Shown here in pieces: positions 47,731-60,186 of a stretch of DNA of 64,000 nt. The stretch spans positions 1,239,791-1,303,790 of the forward strand of contig KL197709.1 in assembly GCA_000697665.1 (NCBI GenBank), given 5' to 3'. The stretch is from Jaapia argillacea MUCL 33604. Lineage: Eukaryota; Basidiomycota; Agaricomycetes; Jaapiales; Jaapiaceae. The position numbers and the translations under genes are program-made. The notes beneath the pieces are model-generated. The model saw only the letters and a list, made by a program, of their open reading frames with translations. It did not search any database and was not told the DNA's origin. The first letter of the stretch is position 1; every line of letters begins with the position of its first letter.

Positions 47731-47875
47731 AAACCCTCCTCACGCCCAAAGTCACTGTATCCTTACTGCTCGCAATGTACTTTGTACCTCACATTCCCTT
47801 TGCATACTTGTACAAGATCATCGAACAAGAAATCCGTCATGGTCCAGTCCATTCACATCCATCATTGATCAACCA

Positions 47876-50812
47876 TCAATGTCCAACCCCATTACTCGGC
47901 TGCTCCAACTTCTTCATCAATTCGTCAAGTTGCGCCTTCACCTCTGCAAGCTCCTTCAAAATCGTAGCCTCACTCGACTGGAACACAAAAGCACCATCAG
48001 TTCCCATCCGGCAAAATTCAAGAGAAAGGAGTAACGCACCTGCATCGTATTCGGAAACACCTTGATCAACTCCTCAAACGGAACCTTACTAATAACCAAC
48101 CCTTCCTCCTCATCCACCTGCGGGTTCCTATTCTCAGGTGTGTCCTCATCCTCACCTTCATCCCCTCCAAACCACTCTTTAATCCATCCCTTACCACCTG
48201 CAGCAGTCGAGGACTCGTACAACGCAATGATACCCAGTGGGATGAAAAACACCACTCGCATCATGACCCGGTTGTACTGGCAAAAGAATGGAAATGAACA
48301 GTCCACTCCGTCAGTATTAGTCGGGAGGGTTAGAAAGAAAGAGGACTCACAGTACCATATGCTTGATAGCTCAAGACGTACTCAAACGGAGCAACCAAGA
48401 AAATCTCGATAATATTGAAAGGAGCGGGAAAGAGATATTGATCTGGAGCCCGGATCATACCCACAGTCTTGCCTGCGAAGAATGCCAGGTACTCTGCTTC
48501 GGCGTCGTCAACGACCTATGATAGATGAGAACCGAGAAATGAGAACAGTAACACCATGAGGGGGGGAACAGAAGACGGACGTCCTGGTATGCGGAAGAGA
48601 ACAGGGAGATCAAGACATTGAGCAGGATGAGTGCAGTAACCGCGCTCCAGCTACACACAGCGGTGGTTAGTAGCAATCAAGGACGAAGGGGAGCTCCCAT
48701 ACAAATAGTACAAGATCAATCCTGTAGGACTAACAATCGAAAGCGAGGGTAAGCAAAGCATATTGAGGGCGTCCGAAGGCAACAAAATACCTATTTTCGA
48801 ACTTTCCGAAATTTGGTGATCTGCAAGTGGCCGCTTAGTGTAACATAGGACTCGAGCGGTAGATTTGGGCGTACTGCAGTAAACCTTGAATCATGACGTT
48901 CATCACCTGTGTTACAGTGAGACTTAATTCAAAAGATATGGGACGGTACTCACCACATGCGGATGCTCTGATTCACCGTCGGCCATGTCGAGGGCATACA
49001 GCCCCTGGGCGAAGCCGAGACCAAGGACGGAGAGCAGCTAGAAATGTAGTCCATCAAGACATGCTGAAATGGAAGTAACTAGGGTGCTCACAGCAAAGAA
49101 TATACCCGATTCTCGCAGCATACGGGCGACACAGATTTGCATCATACCGACATACTTATACCCATCAAACACGGTAACAATTTCTACCATCTCTTCGTTA
49201 GCACGAGTGGTCAAGAACCAGTATTTGGGCTAAACTCAACTCATCCTATAAGCGCAGTCAGTCGTGACTGAACCGGGAGATAGACTACGAGACATACCAA
49301 ATCAAGGGTGCAACAAAACTTAAAACCTGGAAACTCTTGAGACGGAAATGTGCACTAGGTTCGTCACCTGTACTGAAAATCCCTACAACTCGAAGGATGA
49401 AGGCCGCAACGAGGAGAGAGTCTGTGATGAAGGAGACGACGTTCCAGAAACCGAAGGCGCGCCAAGTGGCATAGCGGAGTAGCTTGTAGAACTGATTGGA
49501 GGGTTAGTGGTGAACTCCTCAGGCTCGGTCGAATCAATCTTGCCTTGGTCACATCTATCAGACGAGATGGATTGATTAGTCTGGGCGAAAAGGTACAACA
49601 AGGGCCGAATCACCTTCCATGGCAAACGCAGATGTCATGAGATACAAGATAATTTCCCAAGCATCAAGGTTCTGGTGGTTTGGATCAAGCCGGTCAAGGG
49701 GTTCGCGAACTGAAACAAGCAATTGCGAGGTCAGATCATGCTGCTCGCACAAATAGGAGCCCCGCACCAGCCTGGGAGTACACAACCAAGAAAAATAGCC
49801 ATATGAATATCCGGAAGAAGTTTTGATACTGAGGAACCGCTAGTCGGGAAGGATGCAAGTGGCCCCAGTGATGGTGAAGTCGTTTCGGGTCGTAAGCAAC
49901 GTCTACATAGATTGACTCAAATTAGACCCAAAAATGAAATCGGAAAAATAGAAATAGCTCACAGTCAATGTCGTTATTGTCATTATTCACTTGAATCCAA
50001 TCGCCTCTCCATAATGCGTTGATGACTTTGAAAGTAATTATCAACCAAGTAGACCTTGAAGGTGAATTTGAGACTCACCATGTTGGGCCTCACTAGATGA
50101 AAGAAAGATAGGGCTAAAACGCACACTTAGCGTAGGTCAAAGTACAATAAGCTGCGACCTACCAGTGTAAGTCGATGGCCAATTCAAGTGCGCTTGTCAC
50201 TTCGCTCGCTTCGTCATCTTCCTCGCGGTTTTGATAGCGGGTTGACATGATTGAAGGGAGGCGGTCAGGAGGGGACTGATGGACAATTCTGCGGGCAAGG
50301 ACCTCGCAGGCAGTCGCTAGTTTCATTCCGAGATGTCAGCATAACCCGGTAAGGGAACAAGTCAATATCTTCACCTCGTCCAAAGTTCTCGCCATAGTCC
50401 GCTGGATTATGATTTGCGTCCCACATGAAATCCTTGCGGGCTCTAAGGAGACAGTAAGGCAGCTACCCACCAGCGTAGACAGCTCCATCGTCAAACAAGG
50501 TCACAGTCAACCGTTAGTTGTGCATACCGCTTCCTTGCAATCACCGGCAGCGGCGATGTATGCAGAGATGACCTGTTGGGTGATAATCCGACTGGTTACA
50601 TCCTTGATGATCTCTGGGTCGACTTCGACCGGAATCAAGGCTAGCGTCAGTAGACGAAGACGCTTGACCAACTCTGAAATAGGTGCTCAGCCAAAATGGG
50701 GTTATGTAAAGGTGGAATGCGTACTTCCAATCGTGCTCGGGTTTGGGTGGACGGATTTTATGGACAATAACGAGCCATTCTCGTCAGGGAACCCCTCTGC
50801 TGGTTGGGACAT
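47876..50812 (-). CDS. YVC1: vacuolar TRP-type calcium channel Yvc1
   Basis: Vacuolar cation channel that releases calcium on osmotic or mechanical stress. I resolve 20 exons: complement join(47876..47977,48040..48276,48351..48515,48581..48650,48703..48729,48789..48831,48885..48906,48954..49037,49092..49192,49241..49245,49298..49491,49544..49554,49614..49709,49768..49902,49963..50025,50079..50113,50163..50316,50375..50462,50528..50673,50725..50812), 621 residues. The N-terminal linker domain starts MSQPAEGFPDENG and contains LVKRLRLLTLALIPVEVDPE and DVTSRIITQQVISAYIAAAG. Membrane segments include FRIFIWLFFLVVYSQA, NVVSFITDSLLVAAFILRVV, the pore-side SGIFFALLSVLGLGFAQGL and ALILLNVLISLFSSAY. 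The tail has a coiled coil (LKELAEVKAQLDELMKKLEQ). Exons of 5 and 11 nt and a GC-AG intron are required to keep frame. It is divergent from ARPC3. Confidence 0.88.
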
Positions 50813-50947
50813 CTTGAATGAGTCCAAGTAAGAGGACAAGATGAAGCGAGTAAGTACCTCAGGGTCCAATTGATGGAATGAGACGTCATGTTGTTTGTTT
50901 GAGTTGCATTTGTCGGACTTGTCGTTCTCCTGAATCTTGACTTTACC
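50813..50947. promoter_or_regulatory. 135-bp divergent promoter YVC1/ARPC3
   Basis: Only 135 bp separate the ATGs of the Yvc1 channel (minus) and the Arp2/3 subunit (plus). No TATA box is visible. The two transcripts must begin within or overlap this interval. Confidence 0.55.
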
Positions 50948-51653
50948 ATGCCTGTGAGCTATATCATCCTCAAACCCAGAAATCGCTTCTGACAATTGTA
51001 CCAGGCCTATCACTCTGCTTTTAATGAAGTGCCCGATGTTCGTCAAGTGGGCAACATGTCTGTGCTCCCCATCAAAACTAGAATCAGAGGTCCGGCTCTC
51101 GTAGGTACGTGCACTGCGCATTCACAATCCACTTGAGAACTCACTTAAAGCTTGTACGCCAGCGGATCCATCTGAAGCAGACATTATCGACGAAACCCTT
51201 GATCTTTTTCGCGCCAACTCCCTCTTCCGTAACTTTGAGATTAAGGGACCTGCGGATCGTCTCCTCATCGTCCTCATCCTATTCATCTCGGACTGTCTAG
51301 CGAAGCTTGGTGCTTCAAGAGCGGTTCCCGGTCAGATCGAGGCGACGAAATCGCTCAATACTCTGGCTGTCGATAACTTCCCCATCCCTGGTGATGCTAA
51401 TTTCGTTCTGAACGCACATTACGCACCTCCAGCCAGCCGGGCTGATGCAGGTTTGTCCATCGATACGCTCTTCATCTTCCACATGGATTGATCAGTTGTT
51501 TCAGAGTATCTACGACAGTACTTGTCGCAAGTTCGTCAAGAATTGGCTGCTCGGTTGGTGGAAAGGCTTTACGCTGATGGAACTGGGAAACCGAGCAAGT
51601 GGTGGATGTCATTCCAGAAGAGACGTTTCATGCAGAGAAGTTTGGCCACTTAA
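50948..51653 (+). CDS. ARC18: Arp2/3 complex subunit 3 (ARPC3/Arc18)
   Basis: The 21-kDa subunit of the actin-branching Arp2/3 complex. The model is join(50948..50953,51005..51104,51151..51450,51505..51653), 184 residues; the human protein has 178. The first coding exon is only ATGCCT; it joins to AYHSAFNEVPDVRQVGNMSV, which restores the universal MPAYHS start. Further blocks are LPIKTRIRGPAL, DPSEADIIDETLDLFRANSL, FRNFEIKGPADRLLIVLILF, FPIPGDANFVLNAHYAPP and KWWMSFQKRRFMQRSLAT. It ends 137 bp from the NOB1 stop (convergent). Confidence 0.96.
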
Positions 51654-51790
51654 TACAGTACGGAAACAGGCACTGTACGTTTACCATTTGTACCAGCGAT
51701 AGAGATGGCAAGGTGGATAAAACTCTCAAAGTGGGGACATCAGTAAGGGCAGCTGGAGATACCTATATGAATCAACGGCTCCTTAACCTC

Positions 51791-53371
51791 TCACTTTTTC
51801 GGCCTTCGTTTCTCGTTGGGATTTCTTCGTCCGTAACCTATCGTTGGCATGTCCCCACTACCCTTCATGCTCCTGCCCTTCCCTCCTGCTCCGACGCTGA
51901 GTATTTCCGGGACCCAGTCGGGATCCATCCAACTCCCAATAGTAGCGCCTCCTTCAGCACCTCTAGCAATGGCACTGTTGAACATCTTCTTCTCATCCCG
52001 CTCTCTCTTCGCATCCGCACGTTTCTTCGCCCGCTGGTATTCGATTTGGTCCTCACGAAGAATGAGACCCTCCCCATTACCCTTTTTGGCGGAACCAGGT
52101 TTGGGTGATGGGATCGAGTATATCGTCCCGCGTGTTTTATATTGAAAGTTCTTCTTGAGGTGAACTTGCATGGCTGGTACATTTGGTGCCGCATCGGGGG
52201 ATGCGACGGTCACTGATGCTCGAAGCAGTGTTGGGTTACCACAGCTGGGACAGAACTTTTTCGTGGAGTCTTTGCATATTCTACGCGATCCAATTATGTT
52301 AAGATTTCCACCGGTGATAAGGATCGCGAGACTCACTTGAAGCAGGCATGACATCTGAGCACCCAAGTCTTCACTTTTTGAATTCTCTTCCCCTCGACGC
52401 CGACTAAATTCAGCCCCATCTGCAGCAGGACATTTTGCATCGCAAAATCTGCAGTCATACAACCTGCGTCGAGTGACTCTTCCTGCCCTAATTTTGACCC
52501 CGCGTTCGGAAGAAGATCGAGGTGGCGGGACTTGTGAAGGGCGACATTTTCCGGCGTGATCCATTCCCCTTCTCCGTCATCTTCGTCCGAAGGGTCATCG
52601 AATAGAGGATCTGTGGTCGGTGTACTAGACTCGGGTCCCTCATCGTGTATGGGAGCTGAATCACTTGAAGATGGATCGTCTATCCGTTGTAGCTCCACAT
52701 GCAAAGGCTCGCGCGCCTCTTCAAGATCCTCCCCGTCGTCTAACTCTGGTTCCTCGCCATCCTCTCCTTGTACGGCTTCGGTAGGAGGAACTTCAGAATC
52801 TGATATTAAAGGAGTTGAAGTCGTATTGAGATCAATCTGCTCCATACTCTCTGCGACCTCCGAGATTGGGTCATCTTGAGCGGGTTGGGGGGCCTCTGCT
52901 GCTAAAGCAGGCTCTGGCACCTTGATCTACTGGGACATCGACAATTCGTCAAAGACAGACGACATCCCACCCACGATGAAGCTTACCTCCTCTGCTTTTG
53001 CTCGTTGGTGGAGGGCATAAGTCAAGGCGAGTACGCACAAGTCCGCATGAGACAAGACACCATAATCTCCGGTCTTCTTGGCAAACTGGATAACTGAGAA
53101 ACAACCAGACTCAGGATATAATCCACAGAGAAATACGATCCAACATACCTTGTGCCAAAGATGCGGCATCGGGAGACTGTACATCAATTCGCACTCCTGC
53201 ATTCAACCCCAACCGCTCAAAATGTTCTCTGGCTTTCTGATCCTTCAACTCACTCAAAACTTGTGGAACTGTATAGTATGTCTCTGCCAAACCCCGCAGC
53301 GGCGACAAGGACAGTAATGGTCCAGCATCGAGGACGAGATTTTTGCAAGCGAATTTCTTATCTGAAGTCAT
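51791..53371 (-). CDS. NOB1: pre-rRNA endonuclease Nob1
   Basis: PIN-domain nuclease that cuts at site D to mature 18S rRNA in cytosolic pre-40S particles. The model is complement join(51791..52280,52337..52926,52987..53093,53149..53371), 469 residues. The PIN domain comes first: NLVLDAGPLLSLSPLRGLAE (metal-binding Asp15), VLSELKDQKAREHF, and DYGVLSHADLCVLALTYAL with the second catalytic acid. A roughly 130-residue acidic, disordered insert follows. Then comes GEWITPENVALHKS, the zinc ribbon (RCHACFK ... CPSCGN), NFQYKTRGTIYSIPSPKPG, and the C-terminal WMDPDWVPEIL and GYGRRNPNEKRRPKK. All catalytic acids expected of the PIN core are present. It is divergent from LEU2. Confidence 0.96.
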
Positions 53372-53524
53372 GATGGTAGCAGAAATTGAGCGTGGGAGTT
53401 CCAGAACTGATCTCTTTCGTCAGATCCGTCAGAGATTGCTCTTCGGCCGATATCGATATGAACCCCAATCCTCGACCCCGAGTCTCTTCACCTTTCATTT
53501 ATTCTCTGCATCACCTCCGGTATC

Positions 53525-54875
<1,351 letters not shown>

Positions 54876-55124
54876 GCGGGGATGCTGAAAGAAGTGAATC
54901 CTAAACTATTTGTATCTTTAGCATACACACAAATGAAGAGAGATTCATCTTGGACTTGGTACCATTGTCAGTGCTACCTGCCACTGCTCTGCAAACTTGT
55001 CTTGGGAATGTCATGCTGTTGGGAACAACGTTACGACCCCACTCTTCTTTCTCATGATCCAGCATCTGGGAACAATGTCATTATCAATAGCGCTTGAGGA
55101 CCGTTCATTACTTCGTGTCATCTA

Positions 55125-56597
55125 ATGTTCTTCTGCCTGCAAATTGTCTTGGCCTTTGCTCTTCTGAGCGTAGTCTCTTGGGCCCAGTTTCATCCATCTG
55201 AACCCGCCAAGTACCAGAGACTTCCGTCACTGAGAGACCAAGCCCGCATTCTGGACGAGTGGAAAGATGAGAGAGTTGCAAGGATTCCCCAGTTACTCGA
55301 AAGATACGGTGTCGATGCTTGGTTGGTCCGTATCTTACAAGGTTCAATGGGTCTGATACTGATCTCAGCTACTGTAGATGAGCCAGCGGGAACATGCAGA
55401 AGACCCCATTTGGTGGTCAATCAAGAATGCTACCGATTTCGCTGCACATCGCCGTACAGTGGTTCTGTTCCTCGCAAACCCACTACCACAACAAACCAAC
55501 CCAGTTGTATGGGTAGACAACACGGGAAAGGTATGGGGCGAATTGCTCGACATTCTCGAGGCCTCCGATCCTCAAAAAATCGTGCTTAATGTCGACCATA
55601 ATATCGCCTTTTCTGGCGGCCTTCATGTCGGAGAGTTTGAAGTCCTCCAGGCAGAACTCGGCAGCAAGTGGAAGGAGCGGTTCGTGAATCAACCCATGAT
55701 TGGGATTGAGTATGTGGCAACCCGAGTCCGGTCACAGCTGGAGTATTACAGAATGTTACAAGAAACCACTTGGGCAATGATTGCGGAAGCGTTCAGTGAA
55801 GCGGTTATCAAGCCCGAGATTACAACAACGGAAGTAAGTATCCCAACAAATCCCCCTGTGGCGAGGCTGATCTTGGTTCAGGATGTCCAATGGTGATTCC
55901 GAGAGAAGATGCAGGAGCTCAACGTCTCTACTTAGAATCATCCTCGTGTTTCCGTCGTCACCCCAGAGTCGTTTCCTGGCTGGCAGGGGACCCAGGACGT
56001 GATCCAAGAAGGCGACATCCTTCATGTCGATTATGGAATCACGGCTATGGGAATGAATACCGATGTCCAACATATGGCCTATGTGTTACGCGCTGGGGAG
56101 ACAGATGCCCCGCAGGGCCTGAAGGATGGCATCCGAAAGGCAAACCGCATGCAAGATATTATTTTGAGCGAAATGCGAGCCGGGAGATCCGGTAACGCAG
56201 TCCTTCAAGGATCGTTGGCTCAGATGAAGGTGGAGGGTTTGGAGGGACAGATCTACTGCCATCCCATTGGAGACTACGGGCATGCACCTGGCGCGGTCAT
56301 GGGCAGGTCCCCTTATCCCATCCACTTCATAATATTAACTCAAGTCCTGCAGGTTTCACAAATCTTCCAGTTAATGTACCCGTTCTGGGAGATCTGCCTC
56401 TCCTACCGGAGACATACTATAGCATCGAGCTCTATGCCTACAGCTTTGTGCCAGAGAGGAATGAAACTCTGAGATTTAGACTGGAAGAAAATGCGTATTG
56501 GGTGGATGAGGAGAGAGGGTGGGAGTTCGTATATGGAAGACAGGAGATGCTTCATCTGGTTGGGAAGACACCTCCTTCATTGCTTCTTCAGAACTAA
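55125..56597 (+). pseudogene. M24-family metallopeptidase (Xaa-Pro aminopeptidase-like) gene with two in-frame stops
   Basis: The layout is join(55125..55325,55378..55833,55882..56302,56353..56597), about 440 codons. It begins with a signal peptide (FFCLQIVLAFALLSVVSWAQ), then DAWLMSQREHAEDPIWW and an N-terminal creatinase-like half. The C-terminal pita-bread half carries all five metal ligands: HVDYGI, MNTDVQH, HPIGDYGHAPG, YSIELYA and RLEENAYW. Exon 3 reads DVQW-stop-FREKMQELNVST-stop-NHPRVSV. The TGA at 55894-55896 and the TAG at 55933-55935 both sit where relatives have Trp (TGG), so each is one G-to-A change away. No intron I can draw removes both and keeps frame. The intron after exon 3 has a GC donor (gcaggt). 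Everything downstream still looks well conserved, so loss would be recent. Sequencing error or unusual decoding remain alternatives. Confidence 0.8.
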
Positions 56598-56868
56598 TCT
56601 AGGCTTTGGATTTGGATGTACCGGCGGTTTAGAGTGAGTTTTCGTCGTCTGATGTGCGACATCTTGCTGATTCGCTTGCACGTGGAAGTAGGTTGATGAA
56701 AATACTACGTCAGCCAGACTCTTTAACTGGGCGTATAACTGCAGATCGTGCCCGAGATGTCCGAGGATCATGTTTGCCACCATGCCCGTATAAGAGGGCG
56801 GTCGCTTGTCACTCCTTCAGTCCATTCTGAACCACCATCCAGCAAACACTCTTCCAACACTCGGCCAG

Positions 56869-57436
56869 ATGCTTTCCCATCCATTTCAGTTGGTCCTACT
56901 CGCCTCCTTCCTCATCGCTGTAATCGGTGTGCTTGGTGTTCAAATCCCAACTTCCCACCGACTTAAGAAAAGAGGGTTCTATGGGAGGGTACGTCCCCAG
57001 TTAACATTGATGTCTTCCATTCCGTTGACGAGACCGAATTTAAAGGGGACGTGGTACGACGCAGGTGAGGGAAACTGTGGAGAGTATGACAGTGATCAGG
57101 ATCACATAGTCGCGGTGTCTGAAGCGCGTTACAATGGTGGTGCGCATTGTAACCAGGTTTGTTGATGCGATATTTTTCATCTTCCCAACCGTTCGTGGCT
57201 GATTAGTTCGCAACAGTATATAACAATCAGAGATACGCAAAATAGGAGGCAAACAAGGGCCATGGTGCATGATTCTTGTCCTGGATGTGGAACAAACGAT
57301 CTTGGTGAGTCCATTTGGTAGGTGTGAGGAACGATCGAGACTGAACGAATTGCTTGCAGACATGGCCAAAGGCCTCTTCGCCTATTTCGACAATCCCAGT
57401 CGCGGGGAGATACCAATCGAATGGTGGTTTGACTAA
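56869..57436 (+). CDS. expansin-like RlpA/double-psi beta-barrel protein
   Basis: Small secreted or membrane-anchored protein with a barwin/RlpA-type barrel. Fungal relatives loosen cell walls or act as ceratoplatanin-like elicitors; the function here is unknown. The model is join(56869..56988,57046..57156,57217..57304,57360..57436), 131 residues. Residues about 8-28 are hydrophobic (LVLLASFLIAVIGVLGVQI), fitting a signal peptide or anchor. The barrel begins GTWYDAGEGNCGEYDSDQDH, then ARYNGGAHCNQ, and ends with the active-site-like VHDSCPGCGTNDLDMAKGLF and PIEWWFD. The catalytic Asp of lytic relatives aligns with HDSCPGC. It lies downstream of the M24 gene in the same orientation. Confidence 0.9.
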
Positions 57437-57615
57437 TTGCACGATGGAAGAGCAGTCCCAAATCGTTGTAAACCAGTGCAATGTGTATTACCAGAATGAG
57501 CTACCTCCATCACGAACCCGCGAATGGTTCAGAAGCGTGTCCCTCGCCAGAAGAAAAAGTTTCGCATGTGAATAGAGACAAAAGTAATTATGAGGTTGCC
57601 AAGGGGTACCCTCCT

Positions 57616-59890
57616 CTAAAACATATTTGCAAGTTTGCTCGCTGCTTCTCTCGGGTCTAACCTGGGCCTGGAAGGTGTAACACGAACAGAGCTTGACATG
57701 AAAGTTGGCTTTGCCTGGCCGAGAGGGTCCAAGCCGTCGCTCTGTGACGGATTGGCATGCCCGTTTAGTGGTCCGTTCACAGGTACGCCAGCCAAGGGGT
57801 CGGATCCACCGAACGATGAATATGAAGCACTTCCGGCAGCGAGGGGGTGTGGTGCGTGGAGTGGAGACTGGGTGGAAGGAGGTGGTACAGGACCAAGTGG
57901 AGGACCCGACGCGGATAATGAGGATGGCGAAGAGGCGAATGAAGGTGATGGTTTGATGAACATCGACTTGGTCCCATCCACGAAACGACCGCCAAGAGGT
58001 GGCTCTGATCGCATCGGCGAAGGTGCGAACGAAGTTTGTAGTGGACTGGGCGTGGAAGGACCAGCTCCTGGCGATTGGGGAGGGAGGTGGCCCTGAGAAA
58101 AGCTCGATCGTCCAGAGAGTGGCGGAGAGGAGAGTGGCGGGGTCCTCATTATCGGTGCTGGTGCTCTCACCGCAGCTGCGGAGGAAGGTCGAGCAGGACC
58201 TGGCCCACCTACCAGCGGACCAGGCGCAATGCGAGTGGTAGGCTGAGATTGGGCCGACTCGGGCCGAGGAATGGTGGGAGGACGAATGGGTTCTGGTAGA
58301 GGTGCTGGAGGCGGCTGTGCAAAGTCTTCCAAGGGTGGCACAACTTTTGGCTTTGGGACGCCATTGGCCTTTGGCATAGTTTTGTTGGCAGCACTGCTTA
58401 CGTCGACCCTGAGGGACTCCAATTCGCGCAACAATTGCCGTTCATACATGATGGTAGATCGGGCGTGCTCAACGAGGGCTGCAGTGATGTCGTCCGTAAC
58501 AAGCTTTCTGTGCCTGTCAAGAGATTGGTGTAGGTTTTGCGAGATTCCGTCTGCTCGTTTCGCGAGGATTTTCTCATACTTGTTCGCCTGAGAATGTATT
58601 AGGAAACCAGGTTCATCAAGACTTGGCAAACGAACAAGCTCACCTCCTCCAAATCTTCAAGCGCTTCGTCCACCCTCTCAGGTCTGATATTAGAACTAGC
58701 CTTCAAACGCTCGATACCCCGGCGCTTGGAAATAGTCGTCTTCACAGCAGCCTGATACTCTTCAAGGACAGCGGTCCGTTGCTGTAAAGTCTCCTTCGCT
58801 GACCTCGCGTTCATCCCTTGATAACCCAAGGAGTCACCGACGATGACGCATTCGCTGATAGATTGGGCATTATCAAGGTCTGCCAAGCTATGCCAGACTC
58901 TTCCAACTTTTCGCAGTGCGTTGCCTAAGGGTGGGTGGGCCTCCGTTGCGGCGACGTTGACGAGTTTATTACCCATCTCAGAATGGGCAGTAGCAAGGGC
59001 TGGAAGCGGTGATCAGCTAAACGTCATCACAAGGAGCTCGATACATACTCCTTCGTGTACGAGCAAGTTTGTCAATGGCCTTGGCAGCATCGAAGTATTG
59101 ACCTTCAAGTTTCGTCAACTCGAACCGTGCCCTCTGCAACTCCTCGTCCTCATCTGGGACTCCACGTCGGATGAGACTAAATCCTGATGACGGTTTACGC
59201 TTGACACGAGGTGTAGGTTGGTATCCAAAGTCGCTCTCGATGAACGACCGTAATTCTTCGTCCATCATGATAATGGGGTCCTCGCATATCCTGGTCAACC
59301 AACGTTGGATCATGATTTTGACCAAACGATCATCTTCCTCGTCTGTTGGAGCTGAAGTCTGAGGGAGAGGGAGAGCTGGTATAATGGTTTGTGGACAGCT
59401 GACGAGAAGAGATTCGTGGAGTTGCTGGAACTCGAGGTATGACCGCGACACGTTTCGGTATGTAGTTCCAACAAAGTTGGCAAGATTCGTCTACCCATAG
59501 ATGACCCGCAGGAGATAAGCAGTAGAAGATACTGTTCAACAAGACAGCACGTACTTGAGCATCAAACTTTACTAGGATGTCCCTCCTGTTCCTATCCAAG
59601 CCCGAAATGCGTACTCTCAGATATGGCTCAGCCTTCTCGAACTTAGCGCCATTCGCAGCGACGTTCGCTCTTGGTGATATGAGCCCTGGCTCTGGTTGAC
59701 CATAAATTTGTGGGTCTTTACCAAATGGGCCAGAAGAGGGGCCACCATCCGTGCCTTTTTGAGGACTGGAGGGATGTGGTGATATCGACCTGCGGAGGTT
59801 GGGAATCGGAGAATTAGGCGGGTGAGGAGTCGTGGGCCATGGTGGTATCGCATCGTCTGCACCAAATCCAGAGTTTAGAGGATCAAACAT
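57616..59890 (-). CDS. VPS17: retromer sorting nexin Vps17
   Basis: PX-BAR sorting nexin that pairs with Vps5 in retromer for endosome-to-Golgi recycling. The model is complement join(57616..58587,58644..58999,59049..59490,59555..59890), 701 residues. The N-terminal Pro-rich start MFDPLNSGFGADDAIPPWP is typical of fungal Vps17. The PX domain covers about 90-215, with EPYLRVRISGLDRNRRDILV, YRNVSRSYLEFQQLHESLL and IIPALPLPQTSAPTDEEDDR. Then come FIESDFGYQPTP, SGFSLIRRGVPDEDEEL and a BAR region (FELTKLEGQYFDAAKAIDKL, AVLEEYQAAVKTTISKRRGI). The last 220 residues are Pro/Ser-rich and disordered, ending ASKLANMF. Basic PX residues typical of PI3P binding are partly changed, as in yeast Vps17. Confidence 0.94.
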
Positions 59891-60186
59891 GGTGAAAGAC
59901 TGCGCAGACGAGTGCCTCGTGAAATGTGATGATCGTGGCTGCGTCAAGTGAGTCTTGTCGGCACCGACATTGCGCTCCCAAAATGGACCTTCGCCTGAGC
60001 GGGTCTCCCTGCCCGAGGGTCGACGTTTTCTCTATGACGAGAAATGAGTAGCGAATTTTATTCTTCTACAATGTGGGCTACATCAGTAAGGGAGTGTACT
60101 ACATGACACATAAATATCCAAGAAATCCCGCGATAAGTAAACAATAACAACGAGCATGGTCAGTATAGCTGCACGAATGGCTCAAA

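Noticed and set aside
55894-55896. Selenocysteine or stop-codon recoding as explanation for the TGA in the M24 gene
   Set aside because: Dikarya lack the selenocysteine machinery, the expected residue is Trp, and a second, different stop (TAG) follows 39 nt later.
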